Assembly: GCF_016808335.1 (NCBI RefSeq)
Contig: NC_053142.1
Location: forward strand, 40,343,674-40,407,673
Origin: Panicum virgatum
Taxonomy: Eukaryota; Streptophyta; Magnoliopsida; Poales; Poaceae
Direction: 5' to 3'
DNA length: 64,000 nt
Shown: positions 32,515 through 44,200 of the stretch, piece after piece
Layout: each line of letters opens with the position of its first letter
Numbering within the stretch: position 1 is the first letter of the stretch
The notes under the pieces: model-generated
What the model was told of the DNA's origin: nothing
What the model saw: only the letters and a program-made list of their open reading frames with translations
Database searches by the model: none
Translations under genes and position numbers: made by a program

Positions 32515-34480
32515 TAAATAGCATTTCCTTGACCTGCCTTTCTATTTCATCCTTCTGTGCTGGAGAGTATCTGTAAGGCTTGATGTTAACTGGCTTAGCT
32601 CCTGGCAGCAATTCAATGTGATGATCAAATTCCCTACTTGGGGGCAATGTGGTTGGTGGTTGAAATAGCTCAGAGTGCTTATCCACAAGCTGTTGGACCA
32701 CTGCTGGGGTGGTTTGAGAAGAAGCCTCTTGCTGAACAGGAGATAGTTGGACCAGATGATGAATACCTCCTCTGCGCAGCAGCCCCTTGAGTTTGGTGGC
32801 CTTCAGTTTTGGACACACTGAAGTGCAATCCTTAATGCCAGTCAGTGTGATCCTTCTCCCTTGGTGTGTGAACCTCATTTTCTTACGCTTCCAATCTACC
32901 CACATAGGACTGAATTGTTCTAACCAATCCATCCCTAAAATCATGTCATAGTGAGGTAGAGACAAAACTCTAGCTGATGTGGAGAAAGTATGTCCCTGAG
33001 TGTACCAGGTCACAACAGGAACCAGAGAGTCACTAGACAGAGTGCCACCATTGGCTGCAGTTACTTGGACAAGGGGAGCATCTTGGACTGAGTACTGGAG
33101 TCTTTCTGCTGCTGCAGTGCTCAAGAAAGTTTTGGAACTGCCTGAGTCCACCAGAATGAGAATTGTTTGATTGTTAACCAGTCCTTGCAGTTTCAGAGTT
33201 CTCTTGCCTTGAATACCCTCAGTAGCAGCAAAAGAAAGTGTTAGGAGTTCCTCATCACTAGAACCAATTTCCTTATCCTCTTCTGAATCCTCATGATCAG
33301 TTACAGCCTCCAGAAATTCCTCCAGAATGTGTAAGGGAACGTGATCAGGGCAACGGTGTTGCTTACCCCATTTTTCACCACACTTCATGCATAAGCCCAA
33401 TTTGCGCCGCTGAGCACGCAGAGCAGCCAATTTGTCGTCTCCCTTGGGTTTCTGTTCAGGTGATGATGCCTGTTTGACCTCAGCAGGGCTGGTACCCAAA
33501 ATTCCAGTTGTAGAGGTAGGCTGAGATTTGCCAGGATATTTACTGAATTCCCTTGATGGCTTGCTATAAAACCTTCTGTTGGAAGCATCCAGTACTTCAA
33601 CCTGCAGGAGGGCAAGAGACATGGCCGCATCAATAGTTCTAGGTTTGTGCAACTGGATGGCAGATTTAATGTCAGGTTTCAAACCATCTATGAACCTTAT
33701 AACAAAGAAAATATCATCGTATTTACCATTATGAACTAAAATTCTGTGCATAGCCTGATTAAACCTATCATAATAATCCTGCAGATCCCCTGTTTGTTTG
33801 AGGCTCATAAAGTCCCTCATGTAGTTCTGATAAAGATCTCTACTAAACTTAGTATCAACAGCTACTGTAAGTTCTACCCAGCTTTCTATATCATGTTGAG
33901 CCTCATATGTTTGTAACCAGAGTTCCGCATTTCCTTTAAAGTGTAAAGTGGCAAAACTGGCCCAAAGGTGTGAAGGAACATGATACATGGAAAAATATTT
34001 TTCACATTTCTCCTTCCAAACCCTAGGGTGACTACCATCAAACTTAGGAAAATCAAGTTTAGGCAGTTTGTAATCTCTGTTGTGAGAGAAATGATCACTG
34101 TCTCTCCTATGGCTAGATTCAGGAAAACCCAAAGTACGGGAAACAAGGTGGGGTTGGTGCTCACCCTTGACCAGGGCGTGATGGAGAGAAGAATTCCTCC
34201 CATCATTACCTTGGTACTGTGTAACAACGCGGTGGCCATGGGCCCGCCCCTCTTCCTCGCGCGGCGGGGCATGAGGCGAGGCAGGTGATGTAGCAGCCTC
34301 CAAAGCCTCGATGCGCGACATAAGATCCTTCATGGTGGTACCCAGATCGGCGGTGATGGCGTCGGCGGTGATGCTCCACTTGTTGAGGCTGTCAACGGTG
34401 GTGAGCAGCTTCAATTGACCGGCCTGAAGCGACTTCACTTCAGTGATGAGGAGATCCAGCTTTTCCTCTGCTGTTGTCAT
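32402..34480 (-). CDS. Gag, protease and start of RT, Reina-type element
   Basis: A 692-residue frame. Residues about 140-300 form the retrotransposon gag domain (DFPKFDGSHPRVW, FKGNAELWLQ). A chromovirus-type zinc finger CMKCGEKWGKQHRC is at 364-377. The aspartic protease has the intact active-site motif LVDSGSSKTF at about 443-452, and the later GMDW block is present. The frame enters the first RT block (ending FSSPV) and then leaves the correct reading at about 32480. The protein would build the capsid and process the polyprotein in the cytoplasm. In related elements gag and pol form one frame. Confidence 0.88.
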   Translation of the reverse strand: MTTAEEKLDLLITEVKSLQAGQLKLLTTVDSLNKWSITADAITADLGTTMKDLMSRIEALEAATSPASPHAPPREEEGRAHGHRVVTQYQGNDGRNSSLHHALVKGEHQPHLVSRTLGFPESSHRRDSDHFSHNRDYKLPKLDFPKFDGSHPRVWKEKCEKYFSMYHVPSHLWASFATLHFKGNAELWLQTYEAQHDIESWVELTVAVDTKFSRDLYQNYMRDFMSLKQTGDLQDYYDRFNQAMHRILVHNGKYDDIFFVIRFIDGLKPDIKSAIQLHKPRTIDAAMSLALLQVEVLDASNRRFYSKPSREFSKYPGKSQPTSTTGILGTSPAEVKQASSPEQKPKGDDKLAALRAQRRKLGLCMKCGEKWGKQHRCPDHVPLHILEEFLEAVTDHEDSEEDKEIGSSDEELLTLSFAATEGIQGKRTLKLQGLVNNQTILILVDSGSSKTFLSTAAAERLQYSVQDAPLVQVTAANGGTLSSDSLVPVVTWYTQGHTFSTSARVLSLPHYDMILGMDWLEQFSPMWVDWKRKKMRFTHQGRRITLTGIKDCTSVCPKLKATKLKGLLRRGGIHHLVQLSPVQQEASSQTTPAVVQQLVDKHSELFQPPTTLPPSREFDHHIELLPGAKPVNIKPYRYSPAQKDEIERQVKEMLFNGIIQPSTSPFSSPVLCGLPSTQCFDCQKQVPPTYSR

Positions 34481-34639
34481 CCTTGTGGTGAGAGTTGGTG
34501 GTCGCTGCGTGCGTTGTTTAGGTTGGGGAGGTGGTGGCTGGCTAGATGAATTGGGCGCGTAGGTGGTGGCGGCGGTGGTGGTGGTCTGAGGGGCAGGCGC
34601 CAGGACCGATTCTAGTAGGTGGAGCGGCGGAAGTTGGGA

Positions 34640-34653
34640 TGGCTCTGATGCCA
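34640..34653 (-). other. Primer-binding site (initiator tRNA-Met)
   Basis: Read on the minus strand, tggcatcagagcca lies two bases inside the 5' LTR. It matches the usual tggtatcagagc site with one change. Confidence 0.8.
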
Positions 34654-34655
34654 GT

Positions 34656-34933
34656 TGCTACGTGCCTGATAATAGCGAGATGGGATTTGCCGGCGAAGCG
34701 CGCGGCGATGAGCACGGCGGCGCCGTCTCGGATAGGAAGAAGGCAGAGGAATAGTAGGGTTCAGTTTGTTGTTCGATCTCGCCGACCGCCCGACCACCCA
34801 CACAGCGAGTATATAGGTCATTTAGCTGGGCTCAGCCCGTTACATGCCTGCGGCTCACAGGCCGGCTTACGGCTCGATGCGAAGTAAGGTAAGGTCCAGT
34901 AGGACGATAAGGCCCAACAGGGCGGCTGTGGCA
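34656..34933 (-). repeat. 5' LTR of the Reina-type element
   Basis: 278 bases, one substitution from the other LTR. Its minus-strand TATA (cctatatactcg) at about 34807-34815 should drive the element's RNA. Confidence 0.9.
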
Positions 34934-36000
34934 AGGGGGTTCGGGATCGGGCGCGTGCGTGCTTGCGCGCGGATCGGGGAATTATTGGCAGGGAGAAAGA
35001 GTGGTGGCCGGCCGACGGATCGATCTCCGGCCATTAGTTTCTGGGCTTCTAGCCACCTTTATGATCGCGGTACGTGATCCTTTGGTGGTACAATAATGCG
35101 GCGGAGGCGCTCCGTCCGGGCCGGGCCGGCCCCGGGCTGGCCGGCAGGGAGTGGCTGCCTCTGCGTCCCATGATGTGGCGTCGCGGTGCCCCCTTGCTCG
35201 AGGGGACGAGGACGTACCCGGTTCTGCCCTGAATAGACGGGAATCGCCGGTTTCTGGATTTTTTTTCCTGTTTTCGGTCCGGTTCGGGACGGTAAACCGG
35301 GTTCGATTTTTTATATTTTATGTTTCTAAATTCAAAAATACAAAAGTTATTTTTTACTGTTCCGGTTTTGAACAGTAGCACCGGTTTTTGAAACCTTGGT
35401 CACCGGTCCGAGGCTCAAAGCGGGGCGATCGACCAGGTAGCCGCAGAAAGGTCAGATCCGGCGGCCGTGATGGCGAGAGACCGGGACGAGCACCGCCGGC
35501 GGCAAAAGGGACAGGTCTTCGGTGCGGAAGTCAGAGCCTTTTTGAGGTCCACCGTAATAAGCACACAGTGTGCTGCCGATAATCGGTCAGCTAATATGAC
35601 CGGCTGACACCTGATTGTGGTTGTCTGCACGGATACGAGCGCGCGGCTCAATTTATTTGGTCCATCAATATGTTTTTTGAAGAAACAATCCATCAATAAT
35701 ATAAGAGTACAATTAAGCCAAGCATCGAGGCACCGAGCTACTAGCAGCTCCATCACGCCACCAACCGAGCGCCATGTTCTTTCCAGGATCCCTTTAGTAC
35801 GTCCCCGGGCGGTCCAACTAATCATCTCCTCCCTAGCTAGCAAGCATACCCGACGCGTGTCCTATAATGTCCCTATCGCTATCGCATATCTAAGTCCTTC
35901 TAGGTCTGGAGACTGGGCTTTTGGCTTGGCACACCCTCTTTCGCTAAGCCCCGGGCCGTTGATCTTTCCCTTTTGCTTACATGCACGGTTGGTGAAACCC

Positions 36001-36029
36001 GGCAGAGGCAGAGGCAGAGGCAGAGGCAG
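36001..36029. repeat. ggcaga hexanucleotide repeat
   Basis: Nearly five uninterrupted copies of ggcaga. A simple microsatellite, likely to be length-variable. Confidence 0.85.
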
Positions 36030-36440
36030 CTGGCGCGCCGTGGCCTAGCTAGTACTAGCCGCTAGCGACCGAGCGGCCGCAGGGCGTACGGCCGAAGATT
36101 GGTAAAGCACCGGTGGTACGGGCGCGCTCACGGCCTGCGACGTCGCCGTCGTGCGGGGCTTTCTCCGCACCCCTCGCGCGCCCGATCCCTGGCTGGCGCG
36201 CGCGTGGCCCGGCCGGCTCAAGAGGGCGACGAGATCGGCAGACCGACCGCGGTCTGTTGCCGGCCGCCGGCCGCCGGCCGCGCATGCACATGACTACATG
36301 AGCAAGTAGCACCCTGCCGATGCCGATCGAGCGGCAAGCGCACGGATCGGCATGCGCGGCAAAGCCGCGGCGAGCGGCATGCATGTCTCCGGCCGGCTCC
36401 TCTCGAGTCTCGACAGATCAGCACACGGCGGCACGTCGCC

Positions 36441-36464
36441 GGGGGGGGGGGGGGGGGGGGGGGG
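36441..36464. repeat. Poly-G tract of 24 bases
   Basis: Uninterrupted G. Such runs are rare, can form quadruplexes, and are often mis-sized by sequencing. Confidence 0.9.
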
Positions 36465-38759
36465 CTCCCTACCAACGTTCTGCCGGGGCAGGGCGAGGGC
36501 CCCATCATTCGGCCGGGCAAGCCACGAGGGAGGGGGGGGGGGGGAGCGAGGGAGGCATCATCGATTGCCAGAGTGACCGGGCCGCCGCTTTTATCCTCTA
36601 CAGCGGAGGGTACCTGTTCCGCATGGCGCAATATGCTCTCGCCTACAGTGGAGCATGGCGCGCATGGTCCCGAGATTCATATCGTTCGTACGTACTCTTG
36701 TCCAGTGCGTAAAATATTGGCGACCCATTTGCCCGCGGGTTGTCACGTGAGTTTTGCCGTGGCGAGAGCTGTGGACTGAGACGGAGGCTTCACGTACGCG
36801 CTCTACCACCATAGTAGTTTTATTACTTCTGCACAGTTAGGGCACGTCTGAAAGCTTTTCTGGCCGGAGGTCTCTCTCTTGGCGCTGAGCTGCATCTGAA
36901 AGCTTAGGATGATGCTATGCTATCCACGCAGAAGCGCGTGCTGAAGGCACAGCAGAAGGATTACTCGCCGACCGACACCTACAGGCCACGCCAGAAGGAT
37001 CCCGATCGGCCGGAGCGCAGCCAGCTGCTGCTGCAGGCTTTTCTACATCCATTGTACCGGTGTGCTGGTGGTCGAGCTAGCGCTCGCGCCACGAGCTCGC
37101 ACAGCGCGTGCACTGACCTGCAACAGCGGAACCGATGCCGCCCCGGTCTGCATGCCCGCTCGCGATCGGCAGCGCTGGCGGGGGACGACGATGCCTCCCC
37201 GTCCAGGGACAGTCGAAGCGCCGCGGCGGCTCCTCGGAAGGAAGGCTGGCACGCGCCCTGTACCCCGAGCACCACGTACCCACGTTTTCGCTCCGACACT
37301 AATGGCCCTGCTTAGCTCGGAAAAATGATTGTCGGGCGAGCTGCCACTGTGGGCCGCATGCATCATGCATCGCCTCGCGGAACAGTGCTGGCCGCGCACT
37401 GTGTGGCCGGCTTCTGTTCGCGCTTTGCACTTTCGGGAACCTGCTGTCGACCGTGCTCCTCACTACTCCTCAGCCGTCGCCGCGGCGGAGGCGTTACTGA
37501 TGAGGGGAGCTGTCGGCTAGCCGGATCGGCCGGCGAACAGCGCCGTACCACCACGCCCCTGCAACGCAGCTCTTGGACTTTTGGCGTTAAAAAGCACGGG
37601 CGGGCCGGTACGGGCGCCTCGCTCAGCAGTCTCAGGAGTTCATGTGCCCTGTGCCGTCTGGGTGCAGAAGAGGACTTATGCAGAGCTCCGAGCCCGCCGG
37701 GGCGACGAGCCGACGACGGCGACGCGGCACTGTTCGGGGATGGCAACGGGTCATGCATGCGGCAGCCGCCGTGGCGCGGTGTGCTAGCTTCTGGCTTCTG
37801 CTGATCGGCTCCATTTGCGCGCGCGTGGCGTGGCGTGGCGTGGACACATGTTTTCAGTACGGCTCCATTTCCAGCCAGCAGCCATCGGCAGCACCGCAGC
37901 AGCATCGTCTGCGTTGATGGGGACACATGTTTTCCGTGGGGCTCTTTTCAGGCTTTTCCAGCCTGTACCACCCTCCGCCTACGCGGGCTACGGCGCTAGG
38001 CTTTCCCCAGCCTGCTCCCCCGAGCAGGGCTACTGCTCCGGCACACCCTCTATCCACTTTTGTCAACACGCAAAAGCTGTTAGCAGCACCACCACCAGCT
38101 ACTAGCAGAGTTAGCTGTAAGCCTGCTTCGGTTAATCTAATCACGGCCCTGTGCTAATGCTGCTTGGACGTACGGAGTAAGCACTCATCTTATCCACTGT
38201 CGGCCTCCCTTTGCTGGCAGAACTCTTGTTCACGGGTCACCACCAGGCCAGTGGCATCGGACTGGATTACTAGATTAGACCTAGTGCGCGCTAAGAGTTA
38301 CGGTCATGTCGTCGTCCACCACCCTTGGTTATTAGTCAAAACTCCTGTGCTCTAAACTTTATAGTACGAGATCGCAGGCTAAGAGCTGAAGAGGATTAAG
38401 TATGTAGCTAGCACGTTGGGGGTTTGCTTTGCGACTAATGTATTGTCCAGCATCGTCCTTGACTCCTTGTCATGTGCGCATCGACCTAGTCCAGCACGTT
38501 GTAGTAGTATTAGGTTCACATGCTGGGAAAAAAATTATGAGCAAAGACATTGCTAGTGCTGACTTTGTTGGCGAGCACAACTCAGCTGGGATTTTCTTCT
38601 GGGATGTTGGAGATCAGCTTCAGGGATTTGCTTTTATCTGCTTAGAGCAGCAGAGTCTACTAGAAGGCATAATTCAAGGGAAGGGGTAAAGTGGACAAGG
38701 GGAATAGATGTCTTTTTATTTTTTTTAAAAAAGCTGGGTATGGACGTCAATATTCAGTA

Positions 38760-38998
38760 CCCCCTCAGTCCCAAAAAAATCGTTGTTATTTGACTCTTAG
38801 AAACTACATTTGACCGCTGGTCTTATTCAAATTTTTTATGTATATTATAAGACAAATAATATATTATTAAAATATCATTAGTGATGTAATAAGTCATAAT
38901 AAAAGTGATAATATTTGTAAAAGAAAGTTGAATAAGGCGAGCAGTCAAATATAGTTTCTAAGAGTCAAAGAACAACAGTCTTTTTGATATGGAGGGAG
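38760..38998. mobile_element. Stowaway MITE
   Basis: 239 bases between TA dinucleotides at 38758-38759 and 38999-39000. Ends ccccctcagtcccaaaaa and ttttgatatggagggag are inverted repeats of the grass Stowaway type, and inner arms such as tttgactcttagaaacta and tagtttctaagagtcaaa pair closely. Non-coding. Confidence 0.85.
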
Positions 38999-39000
38999 TA

Positions 39001-41292
39001 GTCATATATAATCTGCAGGGAGCCGTTTGTCTGCTGATACGATCTTGGGTATGGAAGTCTACCACTACAGTTCCCTGTTTCGCTAAAATACCCTTGCGTT
39101 GCAACACCTGTTCGCTGCCCTTGCCTTGGCTCCTTGCGCCTGCGCGCCCTGCGCTCAATCATGTCGCGCGCGCCGGCGCTGCGGCGCCCCCCGGCGGCTG
39201 GCGCCGATCCGCCGCCACGCACCCATATCGATCCCGCCCCGCGGTCGTGCGCCAGGGACCGAAGGGACACCAGATGAGTGCGTGCAGCCGGGCGCCCCCC
39301 CTGCCATCCCCGGGACCGCGCGGCACGGCGGCAGCGGTCGTACGCTTGCGGGTGCGCGGCACGCGCTCGGGAGGGGGGCGTTCAGTTCGGAGGACTCCGG
39401 AGTCAATCGTCGCGTCGCGCCGTCGTGCCGCGCGGAGCGGGACGAACTGATGAAGACGGGGACGGGGACGGGGACCGGGGGGGGGGGGGGGGGGGGGGGT
39501 GGAGATGGGCGTGTCGCCGCCCCTGCGAGGGTTTCCGCTGGCGAGAGGGGCTTGAGAGGGACGGGAGGGGTGGTGGTGGAGTGGGAGGCGCGGCGGGTGC
39601 TGGTCCTGCCAGAGCATCGGATGCCTGCCGGCCGCTGCCGCGGGGAGACTTGCGGGTGGGTGGATCCTTGGTGACTGTTGCGTGATGGTCCTGACACGCC
39701 GCATGTGGTGCCAATCTGCTAGCCGTGGCACATGGCGCTCGGTGCGTGTTCTTTAATTTTTACGTGCTTTGGCTCACCGCCATCTTCTTCTTCTTCTTCT
39801 TTTTTGGTTGAAAGTTTTGGGCTTACTTTTATTTCAAAAAAAAAAGATTTGGGCTTACCATGTTTCACTCCTACTGTCCTACAAGTGCGAGCGATTGTGC
39901 GAGCAGCTCTTGCACGAAGGAGGGCTTCACTTCATTGACACCTTCACTCAGATACTGTCTGCCCTGCTCCTCGGTCGCTGTTTCAATTCGCCAGAAGAAG
40001 TCATTTCCACATTCTGGAAAAACGGGAAAGACGACAAATCAAACCCCGTGGGTGGACGACAGGACTCGGGTACGAATGACGTCGTCAAAGCGTCCGACGG
40101 CATGAGACCTTCACCAGAGCAGCAGAGGCCGGAGATGCGATGCGATAGGCATCTTTGATTTTCCCATTCCTCGCAACCGAAAAGTAAAAAGAACCCAGGC
40201 GCACGGCGGACGCCTCCCGTACTTCACTCCCCGCTGCGCCGACGCCTGTACAGCACGCCACCTCACGCTACGCCAGGCTGTAGTAATAAATTTCATGTGC
40301 GTAACTTTTCAAAAAAAAATTCATGTGCGTTAAATTAGTAAAATTGTTGATATGGTAATTATTATAAGAAGAGAGGAGTGACAATTTCATTCTCATATTG
40401 GCTAGGTTATTCTCATTCTCATAAGTTTCATGCTGGTATGATAGTACAATAAAGATATGAACCGATTAAAAAAAACTCGACCAGAGGAAGAGGCGTCCTC
40501 CTGATTTTCATCGTAAGAAGCTTATGCCGTGACTCTCGAACCCGGACTAACTCAGCAAACTACTTCTTTAACATGTTCGGCTGTCCAATTGCACCATGAT
40601 AGTGTTGGCATGAACTGATACACAGACTTTAAAACTTCCAAAACACGTCCCCAAATTGATGGTCTTTCCTTTTCCCCGCCTCTCTCTGGAAAGAAAAAAT
40701 AATAAAAAAAGAAAAACCGATGGCCTTCCCCCTGCCCCCTGGCACTAATCAACTTCCCCGAAACGGCGTGGGGAGCGGTTACCCTTTCCCACTTGTCGCG
40801 CCCGGGGACTCCGGCTGACGGCTGGGCCCCGCGGCCGCCGGGTTTTTAACTTCCCTTCCCTCCCGTCCGGCCGTCCCCCCTCCCAAGTCCCTGCCCATGG
40901 GGAGGACGATTTGTACCGCCTGCCTACCCGACAGTAAACAGTAGGCGCTGGTAAACACCGCCACAACAACGACGCGCGCAGCGGGGAGGGGGAGGAAGGA
41001 GGGGAGGGGTGGCATCACCACCGCAATAACAACGACGACGGCACCAGCGCCAACCACCACTTTACGAGGGCAGCAGGCGCAGGCACGGGCGGAGGAGGCA
41101 GGCGCGCGGCACGGGGCAGGAACCCGTCGCGATTGGCCCGCCCGACGACGAACCGGTCGCGGGCCTCGTGCTCCTGGTGGTGGATCTGACGCCACCCCCC
41201 GCGCGCGGGCGCGGTCGCGGTCGCTCCGCTTCTCCCCCCTCGGTCCTCGCCGCCGCGTCGTCGGCGCGTGCCGGCCGGGCGATTCCCCGCGG
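39001..41292. other. GC-rich region upstream of the WD40 gene
   Basis: No gene recognised. A 23-base G run at 39477-39499 follows gggac repeats. The 91-130-codon frames at 39732-40158 have no recognisable domain. Closer to 41292 the high GC content, without a TATA box, fits a housekeeping-type promoter and leader of the WD40 gene. Confidence 0.45.
39477..39499. repeat. Poly-G tract of 23 bases after gggac repeats
   Basis: Four gggac-like units lead into an uninterrupted G run, so the run may have grown by slippage. Confidence 0.9.
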
Positions 41293-44200
41293 GTGGGCGG
41301 CGCCGTGTCCATTCGATCTGCCCCGGGCTCCGCGGTCAATGCGGGCGCGGAGATGAGCGCCGGCGGCGGGGAGGAGGAAGAGGAGGAGGAGGTGTTCTAC
41401 GAGTCGCGGGACCGCGTGCTCTCCTCCTCCTGCTCCTCTACCTCCGCCTCGGACGACGACGACCACGACCACCCGCGCCGCCGCCGGGATGGGGGCCCCT
41501 CCGCCGCGGCGGCGGCGCTCGACGTGTGGACGTCCGAGCCGGCCCCCGTGCAGGAGCGCCGCCGGAGGCTGCTCCAGATGATGGGGCTCGCCGGGGACCC
41601 CGCCCTCGCGCGCCACGAGATGGGCCGATCGGCCTCCTACGACGGGCCCGTACGCCCGGCGCCGGTCTCGCCCATCTCCCGATCCAGATCAGATGGCGCC
41701 GTCCCGACAAAGCCCCCGCTGGGGGCCCGGTCGCGCCAGGCGTCCTCGGGCTCCTCCGAGGCCACGCCCGAGGGGGAGGAGGCCGACCCGAGGTGCCTAA
41801 TCCGAAACCTCGATGACGGCAGCGAGTTCGTGGTCAAGGAGGAGTTCGACCTCCGCGAGGTCGGCACGGGCCGGCAGCTCACCATGGAGGAGTTTGTTGA
41901 CCTCTGCGTCGGCCGCTCGCCCATCGTCCAGGAGCTCATGCGACGCGAGAATGGTGCCAACTCCGGCTCAAACAACGACCCGTCCACCCTCATCCAGAGG
42001 TCCAACTCCGGCTCCAGCAACGGAGCAGCGCGACACAGACGGCGTAGCAGCTGGCTTCGGAGCATCCGGAACGTCGCCGGCTCCATGGTGGTCAGCTCCC
42101 GCGACCGCCGCAGCAGCGACGAGAAGGACACGTGCTCGGATAAAGGCGGCCGCCGGTCCAGTTCAGCCACAGATGACAGCCAGGACAGTGCCGGAGCCGT
42201 GCACCATGGCCCGGTGCGCGTTAAGGTCCGGCAGTATGGAAAGTCGTACAAGGAACTCAGTGGTCTGTTCATGAACCAGGAGATACAGGCTCACAATGGG
42301 TCCATCTGGAGCATCAGGTTTAGTCCAGATGGCCAATACCTCGCGAGTGCTGGTGAGGACTGCGTGATCCATGTCTGGGAAGTGTCCGAGTTTGAGAGGA
42401 AACGTGAGGAGAATGGGGTGTGCAATCCTTTTGTTGCCATGGTGTGCAATGGTTCGCCGGAGCCAACATTAGCGTTGGCCAGTCTGGATGGAAGCAATGG
42501 TGAGAAGAAGCGTCGGGCAAGGTTCTTGGAGAGTCGGAGGTCTGTGAGTTCGGACCAGCTTATGGTGCCAGAGCATGTGTTTGCATTGTCAGAAAAGCCA
42601 ATCCGAACCTTTGTGGGGCATTCAGAAGATGTGCTTGATCTCTGTTGGTCCAAATCTCAGGTAATTCTAGCATAGTGATTTGTTTTAGAGTTGTCCCTAG
42701 TTGATATTTGACGATTAACCTGATGAATGCTGAAATTTAGATGCATGCCATAAACAGTGTAAAAATTATAATAGACAGTGATTGCTTAATTCTTGTTTTT
42801 ATTTTACTCTGGAAATGTTAATGGAAATTTTTTATGAAGCTTATTATTTCAGCCTTCTATTTTTGTGGTAATCAAGTCCAACCATGTCAGGACAGAAATA
42901 TGCCTTAGCCGTTTCTCCAAGACTCAACATAGTTCAACGCATTTACGGTGCAATGAGCTCCAAAGTTTAAGTCAATAGGTCGCAATTCATAAATGCGATT
43001 GTGTCTGCTAGCTGCCATTAGCGTTCTTCCTCCAATTTTTTTTTTCTTTTTTGTATCTAGAAACACATATTGACGGTTTTCTCAGCACATAACCATTATC
43101 AAGTCATGGCAAATGCTTGCACAATATTGTCTTATGATGGTAACTGAGTATCAAATTGCACATAGCGGTGAAGTTTTCAGACCCTTGATGATTTATATTT
43201 AAGGTTCTAAGTTTTGGTAACATGGTAGCTCCCATTTTCTTTTTCTTGTTTAGGCAGTAATTTAAATATTATGTGTTTCACAATATTTTATGGACTAGGC
43301 GTGTGAACTTCTAGAAATTAAGAGTTATCTTGCTTCATCATGTGCTTTCATTTTTTTAAACATTTATATCGACTAACTACATGTATAAAAGGGACTTTGT
43401 TCGTTACTCACAATTTATGTAACATCATGAAGCAGCAAAACAAGCCATATGGCACTAAGTCATGTTGCATCAAGCCGTGGGGTCTCAACTCTCAGTTTAT
43501 GATCTCTTAGCACACACATTGTATCCTTGTTAGTCAGATTCCAAACAGCCTGAAACTAAGTCACATTGCATTGCATTAAGGAATCGGTAAGTACTATACT
43601 ATTTATCAGGTTTTGCAAGTTTGTGTTATCCCTCCGTAGACACATTTATGAAGGGATTTCAATTGCAATTCGCGGCCAACCAGTTGCCTCCAATAGCACA
43701 AATGCATGAGTAGATGCATAAAATATGTTTGACTTGAGACATTCCTTGATTTACAGTGGTACTCTATGTCCTATACTCCATACCTCTCTATGCTCGCTAC
43801 ATATCAGGACTTATGCTCGCCAACAGTGCTTTCATAAATTCTTTACCAACTATGATTGCTAAAGTTCTACCGATGTCTTACAGAAAAAAAAATCACTATG
43901 GTTATCCTGTAGCCACTATGATTCTTCTGTCATTAGAAAATTTCCCAAGTAACACATTTTTCAAATGCTTTGCAGTACTTACTTTCATCTTCAATGGATA
44001 AAACAGTGAAGTTGTGGCATATCTCGAGCACTTCATGTCTGAAAACATTCTCACATAGTGACTATGGTAAGATTTATCCACCCCTTGCACCATGTAATGT
44101 TTCTCACTCAGCCAGCATTATCCTAAATTTTCCTATGTTGAACCTGTATCACAGTGACGTGCATCCAATTCAACCCTGTTGATGATAGATACTTCATTAG

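Larger units (their letters stand above)
29589..34933 (-). mobile_element. Complete young Ty3/Gypsy retrotransposon, Reina-type chromovirus
   Basis: 5345 bases on the minus strand with LTRs of 278 bases (29589-29866 and 34656-34933) that differ at one position (29654 against 34721). The 5-base target duplication agggg flanks it (29584-29588 and 34934-34938). A primer-binding site for initiator tRNA-Met follows the 5' LTR and a polypurine tract precedes the 3' LTR. The short LTRs, small size, domain order PR-RT-RNaseH-INT and a chromodomain-like tail point to the Reina clade. At the commonly used grass rate of 1.3e-8 per site per year, one difference in 278 corresponds to roughly 0.14 million years, with wide error. 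The polyprotein is split by a frame-breaking deletion in RT. Confidence 0.92.
34939..38757. other. GC-rich intergenic region with simple repeats
   Basis: No gene is recognised. The many 60-190-codon frames overlap one another on both strands and follow GC content. A ggcaga hexamer array lies at 36001-36029. G runs occur at 36441-36464 (24 bases) and 36532-36544 (13 bases). A ccggccg(ccggccg) run lies near 36260. The region flanks the WD40 gene by more than 2.5 kb and may hold distant regulatory DNA. Confidence 0.45.
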
